Of a stretch of 64,000 bases of DNA, positions 1 to 6,873 are shown in pieces. The stretch spans positions 478,561-542,560 of the forward strand of contig CAVPZG010000004.1 in the NCBI GenBank assembly GCA_963710205.1, in the 5' to 3' direction. This DNA is from Pacificimonas sp963710205. Its GTDB lineage: Bacteria; Pseudomonadota; Alphaproteobacteria; Sphingomonadales; Sphingomonadaceae. The translations under genes were made by a program, and so were the position numbers. The notes beneath the pieces are model-generated. The model saw only the letters and a list, made by a program, of their open reading frames with translations. It did no database searches and was not told the DNA's origin. Numbering within the stretch: the first letter of the stretch is position 1; each line of letters opens with the position of its first letter.

Positions 1-1
1 G

Positions 2-505
2 ATGGAAACCGCCTATGCGAAGCTCAACGATTCCGACCACAGCAACGGCCTGGACGAAGGCTATGACTTTCTGAACGGCGGCGGCAAGGCGCGAAACGCC
101 ATGGAAGTCCTGACCGGCGACCGGGGAACGGACATCACCTTCAGTCGCGGGTTCAAGGAGTCCAAGGACGATGCCATGGCGGACCTCTACAACGGGGTGA
201 ACACTGCGCTGGAGAACGGCCGCCCCGTCACGCTGTCGACGGACCCGGAAAACCGCAGCCTGTGGCAGCGGATCACCGGCAATGACGGCGCGCAGGACGG
301 CCTTGTGGACAATCATGTCTATGTCGTCGAAAGCATCACCGAAAATGCCGATGGCAGCTATAGCGTGACGCTGAAGAATCCGTGGGGCCATAATGACGGC
401 ATCGAGGGCAGCGGCACGGGAACGAGCGCGAGCATCACGGTCGACCTGGAAACGCTGGTCGACACCGGGGGACTTGAATATTTCAATGCCGGACCTGCGA
501 ATTGA
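2..505 (+). CDS. Calpain-like (C2 family) cysteine protease, C-terminal part
   Basis: The gene is probably cut by the left edge of the window: the reading frame is open from the first bases, and the ATG at 2 need not be the real start. The visible 167 residues look like the second half of a papain-fold calpain domain. There is an AYAKLN helix near the start, a His in DNHVYVV (about residue 105 of the visible part) and an Asn in the KNPWG motif (about 126), which fit the catalytic His and Asn of C2 peptidases. The catalytic Cys would lie upstream, outside the window. It is followed after 16 bases by a lipoprotein gene on the same strand. The family call rests on these motifs alone, and the substrate is unknown. 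Confidence 0.7.
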   Translation: METAYAKLNDSDHSNGLDEGYDFLNGGGKARNAMEVLTGDRGTDITFSRGFKESKDDAMADLYNGVNTALENGRPVTLSTDPENRSLWQRITGNDGAQDGLVDNHVYVVESITENADGSYSVTLKNPWGHNDGIEGSGTGTSASITVDLETLVDTGGLEYFNAGPAN

Positions 506-521
506 TGCTATCCTCTTGTCC

Positions 522-980
522 ATGCGCACAGCCCTTGCCGCGATGATCATGTCCCTTTTCGGCTGTTCGGCCATGGCGCCGGACAGGCTGCCGGTGCCGC
601 CAGGCGTAGAGCGGGAACTTACGGGCAGTGACGCGGCGGAGGCGGCGAAGCGTCTGGACAGTCTTGCCGACTCCCATTTGCGGACGCACGGCGCGCGCGA
701 AAAGGGGCGGTATTTCGAACTGGCGCGCGGGACCGACTGGATCATGCTGCGGCATTGGCTGGATGCCGAGCCCGACATGCGCGGTGCAGAGCGCGTGAAG
801 GTGCCCTGGTCGCGGCCCGGCATCGACCTCGTCGAGCTGTGGTCCCTCGGCGGGAAACGCGGCGCGGCGCTGGCGATGACGAAGGCGGACGAGGGCATGC
901 CGCCCTATCTTGCCGTTTACAGCATCACTCTCGACGTCGAGCCGCCCCTGTCGCTGCGATCGGAAAACAGCGAATATTGA
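522..980 (+). CDS. Putative lipoprotein of unknown function
   Basis: This 152-residue protein starts at ATG 522. An ATG at 393 is in frame, but it lies inside the protease gene, and only 522 puts a signal peptide at the N-terminus. The first 20 residues are hydrophobic and end in a lipobox, LFGC, so lipid attachment to that Cys is likely. The rest is a soluble mixed domain with no motif I recognise. It starts 16 bases after the calpain-like gene and may be co-transcribed with it. An inhibitor or partner of that protease is possible, but nothing in the sequence proves it. Confidence 0.65.
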   Translation: MRTALAAMIMSLFGCSAMAPDRLPVPPGVERELTGSDAAEAAKRLDSLADSHLRTHGAREKGRYFELARGTDWIMLRHWLDAEPDMRGAERVKVPWSRPGIDLVELWSLGGKRGAALAMTKADEGMPPYLAVYSITLDVEPPLSLRSENSEY

Positions 981-1037
981 CCGGGACGCATGCGCCGGGC
1001 TGGTCGATGTCCGCCGTGATTGCTAAGGCCTGCGCGC

Positions 1038-1677
1038 ATGAGCAGAGTTCTGTATGATTACTGGCGGTCCACCGCCGCCTACCGGGTGCGGATCGCGCTG
1101 CACCTGAAGGGGCTGGCGCATGAGCACAGGACCATCGATCTGGTGAAAGGCGCGCAGGAGGGCGTGGGGTTCAGGATGCTGAACCCGCATGGGCGCGTGC
1201 CCTATCTGATCGACGGGGAGGTCGGCCTGAACCAGAAGTCTCGCCATTTGCGAATATCTGGAGGAGGTCTATCCCGAACCGCCCATCCTGCCCGGCGACG
1301 CGGCGATGCGCGGGCGCATTCGCGCGGCGGCGCAGATCATTGCGTCGGACGTGCACCCGCTCAACAACCTCAGCGTTCTCAAATATCTGAAGGGCGAACT
1401 GGGGCAGGACGAAGATGCCGTGAGCGCCTGGTATCACCACTGGATCGCAACTGGTTTCCGCCCGCTGGAGGAACTGGCCGAAGCGGGAAGCGGGCCGTAC
1501 CTGTTTGGCGATAGCGTCACGCTGGCGGACATTTGCCTGGCACCGCAGATGTACAATGCGCGGCGGTTTCGCATGGACCTGACACCCTATCCGGGCCTGG
1601 TTGAGATCGACAAGAAGCTGATGCAGCTGGACGCGTTCCTGGCGGCCCGGCCCGAAGCGCAGGAGGACGCGAACTGA
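1038..1677 (+). CDS. maiA: Maleylacetoacetate isomerase / zeta-class glutathione S-transferase, frameshifted
   Basis: The enzyme would isomerise maleylacetoacetate to fumarylacetoacetate with glutathione, in tyrosine breakdown. The N-terminal thioredoxin-like part is in one frame: it begins MSRVLYDYWRSTAAYRVRIA, with the Ser and Arg typical of zeta GSTs and a later NPHGRVPYL loop. The all-helical C-terminal part is in the next frame, from CEYLEEVYPEPP to the end. The join is at about 1234-1237, where CAGAAGTCTC would read through if one A were removed (CAG AGT CTC GCC). Corrected, the product is about 212 residues, the normal family length. The stop overlaps the next gene (TGATG). The fault is either a sequencing error or a recent mutation. 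Confidence 0.75.
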
Positions 1678-2084
1678 TGGCGAAATGGCTGGTGAAATCG
1701 GAACCCTTCAAATGGAGCTGGGAACAGCAGAAGGCGAAGGGCATCGAGCCATGGGACGGCGTTCGCTCCGCACAGGCGCTGAACAACATGCGCGCCATGA
1801 AGAAGGGCGACGAGGTGATGTTCTACCATTCGAACAAGGGACTGGAGATCGTCGGCATCTGTTCGGTGGCGCGGGAATTTTACGACGATGTGAACGACCC
1901 GAAATCGGGCCTTGTCGATCTGAAGACGGAGCGCGACATGCCCTCGCCGGTCACCCTGAAGCAGATCAAGGCGGACGGGCGGTTCGATGACGTTGCGCTT
2001 GTCAGACAGTCGCGCCTGTCGGTCATGCCGATCCCCGACGATAAATGGGACGCGCTGCTGAAAATGGCGGAAAAGGGCGCGTAA
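1677..2084 (+). CDS. EVE domain protein
   Basis: This 135-residue protein is made almost wholly of an EVE domain, a PUA-like fold known to bind modified nucleic-acid bases. It opens with MAKWLVKSEP and contains WDGVRSAQALNNMRAMKKGD and EVMFYHSNKGLEIVGI, which are the family's signature segments. Its start overlaps the stop of the glutathione S-transferase gene by one base (TGATG), so the two are probably translated together. EVE proteins of this stand-alone size are common in proteobacteria, but their cellular role is not settled. The call is secure; the function is not. Confidence 0.88.
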   Translation: MAKWLVKSEPFKWSWEQQKAKGIEPWDGVRSAQALNNMRAMKKGDEVMFYHSNKGLEIVGICSVAREFYDDVNDPKSGLVDLKTERDMPSPVTLKQIKADGRFDDVALVRQSRLSVMPIPDDKWDALLKMAEKGA

Positions 2085-2140
2085 ATATCTGCGCCCGCTT
2101 TTCGGCGGCACGGGACCGGCGACTTTGCTAGACCGCCGTC

Positions 2141-3190
2141 ATGCTTTTCGATCCTACCGACGACGAACTTTATGACGCGCTGGTCGCTCGCGACCCGGCG
2201 CATGAGGGCCATGCCTGGGTCTGTGTCACGACGACCGGGATATTCTGCCGTCTGACCTGCACGGCGCGAAAGCCGCTGAGGAAGAATGTGATTTTCGAGC
2301 GGGATATTCCGTCCTGCATCGATGCGGGTTTTCGCCCCTGCAAACGCTGCCGTCCGCTCGACGCGCGGAACCATCCCCTGATCGGACGGCTGCTGGCGCG
2401 GCTGGACGAGGAGCCGGAGCGGCGCTGGCGCGAGAGCGATCTCAGCGATCTGGGCTTTGACCCCTCGACCGTCCGGCGGGCATTCCGGCAGAAGTTCGGC
2501 ATGACCTTTCTGCAGGTCGCGCGGGCGCGGCGACTGGGGTCGGTGGCGACGAAGCTGGCTGCGGAGGAACAGGTCATCGCGGCGCAGATCGACGCGGGTT
2601 ATGAAAGCGGTAGTGGGTTCCGTGAGGCGTTCCACCGGCTGCTTGGCGATGCGCCGGAGCGGCTGAAGGGCCGGGGCGTGTTGAGCGCGTTATGGATCGA
2701 CACGCCCATCGGGCCGATGGTGGCGATCGCGGACGAAGACCGGCTGCACCTGCTGGAATTTCTGGAGCGGAAGGCCCTGCCGCGGGAGATCGAACGGCTG
2801 CGCGACCGCCAGGGCAAGCCCATCGTACAGGCGCGCAACGAGGTGAACAGCGATATCGAGGCTGCACTGACGCGCTATTTCGCCGGGCAGTCCGGTCTGC
2901 CGCCGCTCATCATCGGCGACCATGGCACGGCATTCGAGAAATCGGTCTGGGCGGAGCTGGCACGGATACCGCTGGGCGAGACACGGTCCTATCGCGACAT
3001 TGCGGAGGCGCTGGGTAATCCGGGCGCGGTGCGTGCCGTGGCGCGCGCAAACGGCGCGAACCAGCTGGCGCTGCTGCTGCCCTGTCACCGGGTGATCGGC
3101 GCCGACGGGTCGCTGACCGGCTATGCGGGCGGGCTATGGCGCAAAAAATGGCTACTGGAGCATGAGCGGCGAATGCGGACCGGATCGTAG
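2141..3190 (+). CDS. ada: Bifunctional DNA repair methyltransferase and transcription activator Ada
   Basis: Ada takes methyl groups off O6-methylguanine and phosphotriesters and, once methylated, activates the adaptive response. At 349 residues it has full family length. The N-terminal zinc domain shows Cys36, Cys40, Cys67 and Cys70 (FCRLTC and PCKRC), matching the four zinc ligands of E. coli Ada. An AraC-type helix-turn-helix follows (about 80-170), then the methyltransferase domain with the acceptor Cys315 in PCHRVIG. All key residues are present. It stands alone, with 56 bases before it. An EVE protein just upstream is a fitting neighbour for damaged or modified DNA, but the link is only positional. 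Confidence 0.95.
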   Translation: MLFDPTDDELYDALVARDPAHEGHAWVCVTTTGIFCRLTCTARKPLRKNVIFERDIPSCIDAGFRPCKRCRPLDARNHPLIGRLLARLDEEPERRWRESDLSDLGFDPSTVRRAFRQKFGMTFLQVARARRLGSVATKLAAEEQVIAAQIDAGYESGSGFREAFHRLLGDAPERLKGRGVLSALWIDTPIGPMVAIADEDRLHLLEFLERKALPREIERLRDRQGKPIVQARNEVNSDIEAALTRYFAGQSGLPPLIIGDHGTAFEKSVWAELARIPLGETRSYRDIAEALGNPGAVRAVARANGANQLALLLPCHRVIGADGSLTGYAGGLWRKKWLLEHERRMRTGS

Positions 3191-3244
3191 TCAGCAGGCA
3201 TTCGCGCGCGGCGTTGCCGTCGCCTGAGATCCCGCGCTGCGAAC

Positions 3245-4120
3245 CTATTCCTCCTGATAGCGGGGCCGTGGCCCGCCGCGCACGGTCCCGCGCTGGCTGC
3301 GCTCTGCGCGGCGCGGCTGTTCCGCCCGTGTCGCCCGTGCGGGTCGCGCTGGGGCCGTTTCTGCGCGCTGGGGCCGCGGCTGCACCTGCCGCACAGGCGC
3401 CTGCCGGGGGGCAGGCGCGGCGCTGGCGGCGCTATTGTTGCCACGGGGCGCGATGCGTCCGCGCTGCTCACGATCACCACGGCGGACCTCGCGCCTGCCC
3501 TCCCGGATGCCGCGCTCTATGCGGTCGCGGCGGTCAAGATTTTCCGCACGGTCGCGGCGGATCTCGCGGCGGTCCCGTCTGTCCGCACGGTCGCGCCGTT
3601 CGATGCGATCCCCGCGTTCGATACGGTCGCGGCGATCCTCCAGCCGGTCCACACGGCGTTCCAGCCGCGGATTTACGCCGGGGCGCTGGTCGCGGCGCTC
3701 AAGGCGCGCAATGCGATTGTCGATCCTGTCGAGCCGAACGTCTGGATTGCGGCTTCTCCAGCGGCGGAATTCCGCCTGACGCCCCTGCCAGTAACGACGG
3801 TCATTGTCCCGCCAGCGGTGACGCGTGCCGCGGCGGTCGTAAACATAGGTATCGTAGCCGGGATAATAAAAGCCGGAATACCAGCCATAATAAGCGGGGT
3901 AGCGATAGGTGCGGTGATAGCCGTAATCGTCGTAGAGCGACGAACCATAGCCATAGCCGCGGCCATAATCGTCGTAATAGCCATAGTCGTAATCGTCATA
4001 ATAACCGCCAGACGACGCACCGACGCTGACGCCGCCATAGCCGTAATCACCAAGTGTACACGCGCCAAGGCCAAGGCTGAGCATGCCGATGAGTGCGGGT
4101 CGCAGATATGCGGTCATCAT
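3245..4120 (-). CDS. Arg/Asp-rich, Tyr/Gly-rich putative lipoprotein
   Basis: This 291-residue protein starts with a signal peptide and a lipobox (GLGAC), so it is probably anchored in the envelope. Residues about 25-90 are very rich in Tyr, Gly and Asp (YDDYDYGYY-type runs). Residues about 120-220 are dense in Arg, Asp and Glu, with repeated RIER, RRDR and DRRD units. The C-terminal 60 are rich in Pro, Ala and Arg. Such composition points to a disordered, highly charged protein. A good ribosome site (GGGAG, seven bases before the ATG) supports the start. It is convergent with ada. Function is unknown. The long plus-strand frames over this gene are shadows of its repeats. Confidence 0.7.
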   Translation of the reverse strand: MMTAYLRPALIGMLSLGLGACTLGDYGYGGVSVGASSGGYYDDYDYGYYDDYGRGYGYGSSLYDDYGYHRTYRYPAYYGWYSGFYYPGYDTYVYDRRGTRHRWRDNDRRYWQGRQAEFRRWRSRNPDVRLDRIDNRIARLERRDQRPGVNPRLERRVDRLEDRRDRIERGDRIERRDRADRRDRREIRRDRAENLDRRDRIERGIREGRREVRRGDREQRGRIAPRGNNSAASAAPAPRQAPVRQVQPRPQRAETAPARPARATRAEQPRRAERSQRGTVRGGPRPRYQEE

Positions 4121-4226
4121 GTTTTTCTCCCAACGGGGGCGAAGATTTCGCCTGTCCGACCTGTTGGCTCCCTATATGCCATTGCGGCGTTGAATGCGTT
4201 GTGAACGATCGGGAAAGGTTGAGGAC

Positions 4227-4508
4227 ATGGTGGAAGCAAAATGGAACGGTAGCGTCATTGCGGCATCGGATGACACGGTGGTCGTCGAGGGGAACCATTA
4301 TTTCCCGCGCGACACCGTGAATGACGCCTATCTGGAAGGAAGCGCCAAAACGAGCGGCTGCCCGTGGAAAGGTACGGCGCACTATCATCATGTGGTCGTG
4401 GATGGAGAGCGCAATGAAGATGCCGCCTGGTATTATCCCAATCCCAAGGCGGCGGCAGCTGATATCGAGGGCCGCATCGCGTTCTGGCGCGGTGTCGAGG
4501 TCGGCTGA
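4227..4508 (+). CDS. DUF427 domain protein
   Basis: The 93-residue product fits the small DUF427 family: an N-terminal AKWNGSVIAASDDT strand pair, then YFPRD, SGCPWKGTAHYHHV, and AAWYYPNP near the C-terminus. ATG 4227 is chosen over the in-frame ATG at 4194 because the family begins close to the AKWNG segment. The frame before 4227 lies in the region that should hold the promoter of this gene and of the divergent lipoprotein. The function of the family is not established. Confidence 0.85.
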   Translation: MVEAKWNGSVIAASDDTVVVEGNHYFPRDTVNDAYLEGSAKTSGCPWKGTAHYHHVVVDGERNEDAAWYYPNPKAAAADIEGRIAFWRGVEVG

Positions 4509-4602
4509 CCCCGACGCCGTCCGGCCCTGAAGCGGCTGTCACGCGGAGCCTTTTCAGTTTCGTAGTTAAGGCTGTATGAAAGCGTCGTATCGATACACAG
4601 AG

Positions 4603-4611
4603 TTATCCACA
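4603..4611 (+). promoter_or_regulatory. Perfect DnaA box
   Basis: TTATCCACA is the exact consensus DnaA 9-mer. It sits in the 342-base gap between the DUF427 gene and mraZ, 240 bases ahead of the mraZ start. No second box and no AT-rich unwinding stretch is near, so this is not an origin. If used, it would be a transcription site. A 9-mer can also occur by chance, so function is unproven. Confidence 0.45.
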
Positions 4612-4695
4612 GGCATTGGCAATGTTGCAGCCACTGACCATGGAAAGGGAATAAGCCATTTAAGACAGTGCCTTGCAAATAACGTCGGATATGAT

Positions 4696-4758
4696 TCCAA
4701 GAATTCCCATTGATTACCCATGATATCCCATATAGGGAATATGCACATGGGTAATGGG
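4696..4758. promoter_or_regulatory. Candidate MraZ operator: phased CCCA/TGGG repeats upstream of mraZ
   Basis: CCCA occurs at 4706, 4717 and 4727, with a degenerate TCCA at 4696, so the units are 10-11 bases apart on one face of the helix. Two TGGG units in the other orientation follow at 4748 and 4755, and ATTACCCAT (4714-4722) is an exact inverted repeat of ATGGGTAAT (4747-4755). E. coli MraZ is known to bind direct TGGG-type repeats with about this period in its own promoter, so self-control of the dcw operon is a reasonable inference. The rest of the 4509-4850 gap shows only a DnaA box; I see no clear -35/-10 pair. Confidence 0.5.
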
Positions 4759-4850
4759 TGGCTGCGCAGGGACCGAGGTCCGATCTGATCCGGGACTTTG
4801 TCGGACGGTTCCGCGGCTTTCCGTTCCCAGGGCAAGGGAATGGGTGAGAC

Positions 4851-5321
4851 GTGAGCGGGTTTTTTCAGGGCAATTTTGTGAGCGGCGTGGACGCCAAGGG
4901 GCGCATGTCCGTCCCTGCGGCGTTCCGTGATGCCGTACAGAATCGTTCCGGAGAGCGCCGCGTCGTGCTAATGCCCCACCGCGAGATGCTGCCCTGTCTC
5001 GTTGGCTATGAAACCACCCACATCACCGCGCTCAACGACTCCATCAAGGCGGACTTCGCCGCCGACAACGTTACGCCCGAAGCCGACCTGCGCCGAATGC
5101 GCGCCTTCAGCCTGTCGCACAGCGTCGCCTATGAGGAGACGGGCCGCATCGTCATGCCCGAGGATCTGCGCGATTATGCCGAGATCGACACGGACGTGCT
5201 GTTCTTCGGCATGGGCGACAGCTTTCAGGTGTGGAACCCCGACCTGTTCCTGGAACATGTCACCGACCCGCTGATGGTGAAGATGATCGGCCGCAAGCTG
5301 GAACGGATGCGCGCGAAATGA
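4851..5321 (+). CDS. mraZ: Transcriptional regulator MraZ
   Basis: MraZ is a DNA-binding protein of the AbrB-like superfamily and, in the bacteria studied, represses its own dcw operon. This copy has 156 residues and the two tandem half-domains: GNFVSGVDAKGRMSVPAAFRD at the start, and EETGRIVMPEDLRDYA near residue 100. The DAKGR and GRIVMP segments are the family hallmark. The start is GTG at 4851; the nearby ATG at 4840 is out of frame. It is the first gene of the long division operon, and its stop overlaps the rsmH start (ATGA). Phased CCCA/TGGG repeats lie 93-155 bases upstream. Confidence 0.95.
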   Translation: MSGFFQGNFVSGVDAKGRMSVPAAFRDAVQNRSGERRVVLMPHREMLPCLVGYETTHITALNDSIKADFAADNVTPEADLRRMRAFSLSHSVAYEETGRIVMPEDLRDYAEIDTDVLFFGMGDSFQVWNPDLFLEHVTDPLMVKMIGRKLERMRAK

Positions 5322-6295
5322 GCGGCGCCCCCCATATCCCCGTGATGCTGGACGAAGTGCTGGCGGCGCTGGGCGATGTCGAGGGCGCGCGTGTCGTCGA
5401 CGGTACCTTCGGTGCGGGCGGCTATGCGCGTGCCGTGCTGGATGCCGGGGCCGCCGAACTGTTCGCCTTTGACCGCGATCCCGATGCGATTGCCGCCGGG
5501 CGGGCGATGAACCTTGATCGGCTGACGCTGATCGAGGCGCAGTTTTCGAACATGGTTCAAGAGCTTGCCGCGCGTGATGTCGACCAGGTGGATGCCATCA
5601 TGCTGGATATCGGAGTCTCGTCGATGCAGATCGACCAGGCAGCGCGCGGCTTTTCCTTCAGGGCGGACGGACCGCTCGACATGCGCATGGCGCAGTCGGG
5701 GCCGACTGCTGCCGATCTGGTGAACGAAGCGGACGAGTCGGAGCTGGCGGACATCATCTTTCATCTGGGCGAAGAGCGTGCGGCCTATCGCGTGGCGCGC
5801 GCGCTGGTGAATGCGCGCCCGCTGACGACGACACATGAAGCGGCGCAGGTCATCCGAAAGGCCGCCGGTCAGAAGCCGGGCGCAAAAACGGACGCCGCGA
5901 CAAAGACGTTTCAGGCGCTGCGCATCGCTGTGAATGACGAGCTGGGCGAGCTTGAAAAGGCGCTGACGGCGGCGGAGCGACTGCTGGTTCCGGGCGGGCG
6001 ACTGGTCGTGGTCAGCTTTCATTCGCTGGAAGACCGCGCGGTGAAGCGGTTCTTGCGGACGCGGAGCGGCGGGAACCCGGCAGGATCCCGTCACCAGCCG
6101 CAGGCGCGGGCAGCGGGGCCCGCGCCGACGTTCGGAAAGCCGGCCAAGCCGGTTCGTGCGGGGGAAGCGGAGCTGGCGCGCAACCCGCGCGCCCGCTCCG
6201 CGACCTTGCGCGCGGCGGTCAGGACGGACGCGCCCGCATGGGCGAACGACAATGATGATGAAAAGGCCGCGACGCGGCCGGGGAGAGCGGCATGA
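5318..6295 (+). CDS. rsmH: 16S rRNA (cytosine-1402-N4)-methyltransferase RsmH
   Basis: RsmH methylates N4 of C1402 in the ribosomal P site, using S-adenosylmethionine. The 325-residue product starts with HIPVMLDEVLAAL and has the SAM-binding DGTFGAGGYA loop, the LDIGVSSMQID segment, GFSFRADGPLDMRM and the C-terminal SFHSLEDR motif, all diagnostic of the family. A longer in-frame ATG exists at 5231, but 5318 overlaps the mraZ stop as ATGA and matches the family N-terminus. The last 60 residues are basic and low in complexity. Confidence 0.97.
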   Translation: MSGAPHIPVMLDEVLAALGDVEGARVVDGTFGAGGYARAVLDAGAAELFAFDRDPDAIAAGRAMNLDRLTLIEAQFSNMVQELAARDVDQVDAIMLDIGVSSMQIDQAARGFSFRADGPLDMRMAQSGPTAADLVNEADESELADIIFHLGEERAAYRVARALVNARPLTTTHEAAQVIRKAAGQKPGAKTDAATKTFQALRIAVNDELGELEKALTAAERLLVPGGRLVVVSFHSLEDRAVKRFLRTRSGGNPAGSRHQPQARAAGPAPTFGKPAKPVRAGEAELARNPRARSATLRAAVRTDAPAWANDNDDEKAATRPGRAA

Positions 6296-6873
6296 GCAGG
6301 TTTGGCAATCTGGGGTTTGGAGCAATCGCGATCTGCGCGGGGCTCGGCTATTATATTTCCAGCTACAGCGTGGCTGCGGAGCGCGAGAAGATCGAGGAGC
6401 TGTCGCTGCAAATCGCCATGGACGAGGATAGCATCGACCGTCTGCAGGCCGAACTGGGTGTGCGCGCCAGCCTGACGCGGCTGGAAGATATCAATGCGCG
6501 TGTGTGGAATCTGAAGGCCCCTACACCCGAACAGATTGTTGGCGGTCAGGTGCAGCTGGCATCCTGGATCGGTCCGGAAACCGAGGACATGATGCAGAAT
6601 GCCGTGGTCGAGGATGCGCCCGGCGCGGCCCGTCCGGCGGTTCCGCAGCCGATCCGGCTGGCCGAGACGAAACCCGAAGTCGCCGTGCCCGTAAAGGTGT
6701 CGGCGCCCGCCGCCGCGCCCGTGAAACCGGCACCCCAGCCAGCACCGGTCGTGGTCGCGTCGGCAAAGCCAGCGCCCGCGCCCAAGGATATCTTCTCTGC
6801 CGATTTCCTGGATGAGGTGGACGCAGCGGCCAGGCTGGAGCGGGCCGGATTCCAGAAAGTCGCGCTGCGGTGA
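6292..6873 (+). CDS. ftsL: Cell division protein FtsL
   Basis: This is the small bitopic divisome protein that pairs with FtsB and FtsQ and helps activate FtsWI. The 193-residue product has one membrane span at about residues 6-28, then a coiled coil (REKIEELSLQIAMDEDSIDR and on) that includes the typical RLEDINA-like segment. After residue 100 comes an unusual long tail rich in Ala, Pro and Val, ending in a short helix with DFLDEVDAAARLERAG. Most FtsL proteins are 90-130 residues, so the tail is extra. Position between rsmH and ftsI, with ATGA overlap at the front and GTGA at the end, makes the call firm despite weak sequence conservation. Confidence 0.88.
   Translation: MSRFGNLGFGAIAICAGLGYYISSYSVAAEREKIEELSLQIAMDEDSIDRLQAELGVRASLTRLEDINARVWNLKAPTPEQIVGGQVQLASWIGPETEDMMQNAVVEDAPGAARPAVPQPIRLAETKPEVAVPVKVSAPAAAPVKPAPQPAPVVVASAKPAPAPKDIFSADFLDEVDAAARLERAGFQKVALR

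Noticed and set aside
3214..4029. Arg/Ser/His-rich frames on the plus strand over the Arg/Asp-rich lipoprotein
   Set aside because: They mirror the repeats of the minus-strand gene, which has a signal peptide and a ribosome site.
4603..4760. A replication origin before mraZ
   Set aside because: Only one DnaA box is present, with no cluster, no strong AT-rich unwinding zone and no origin-type neighbours.
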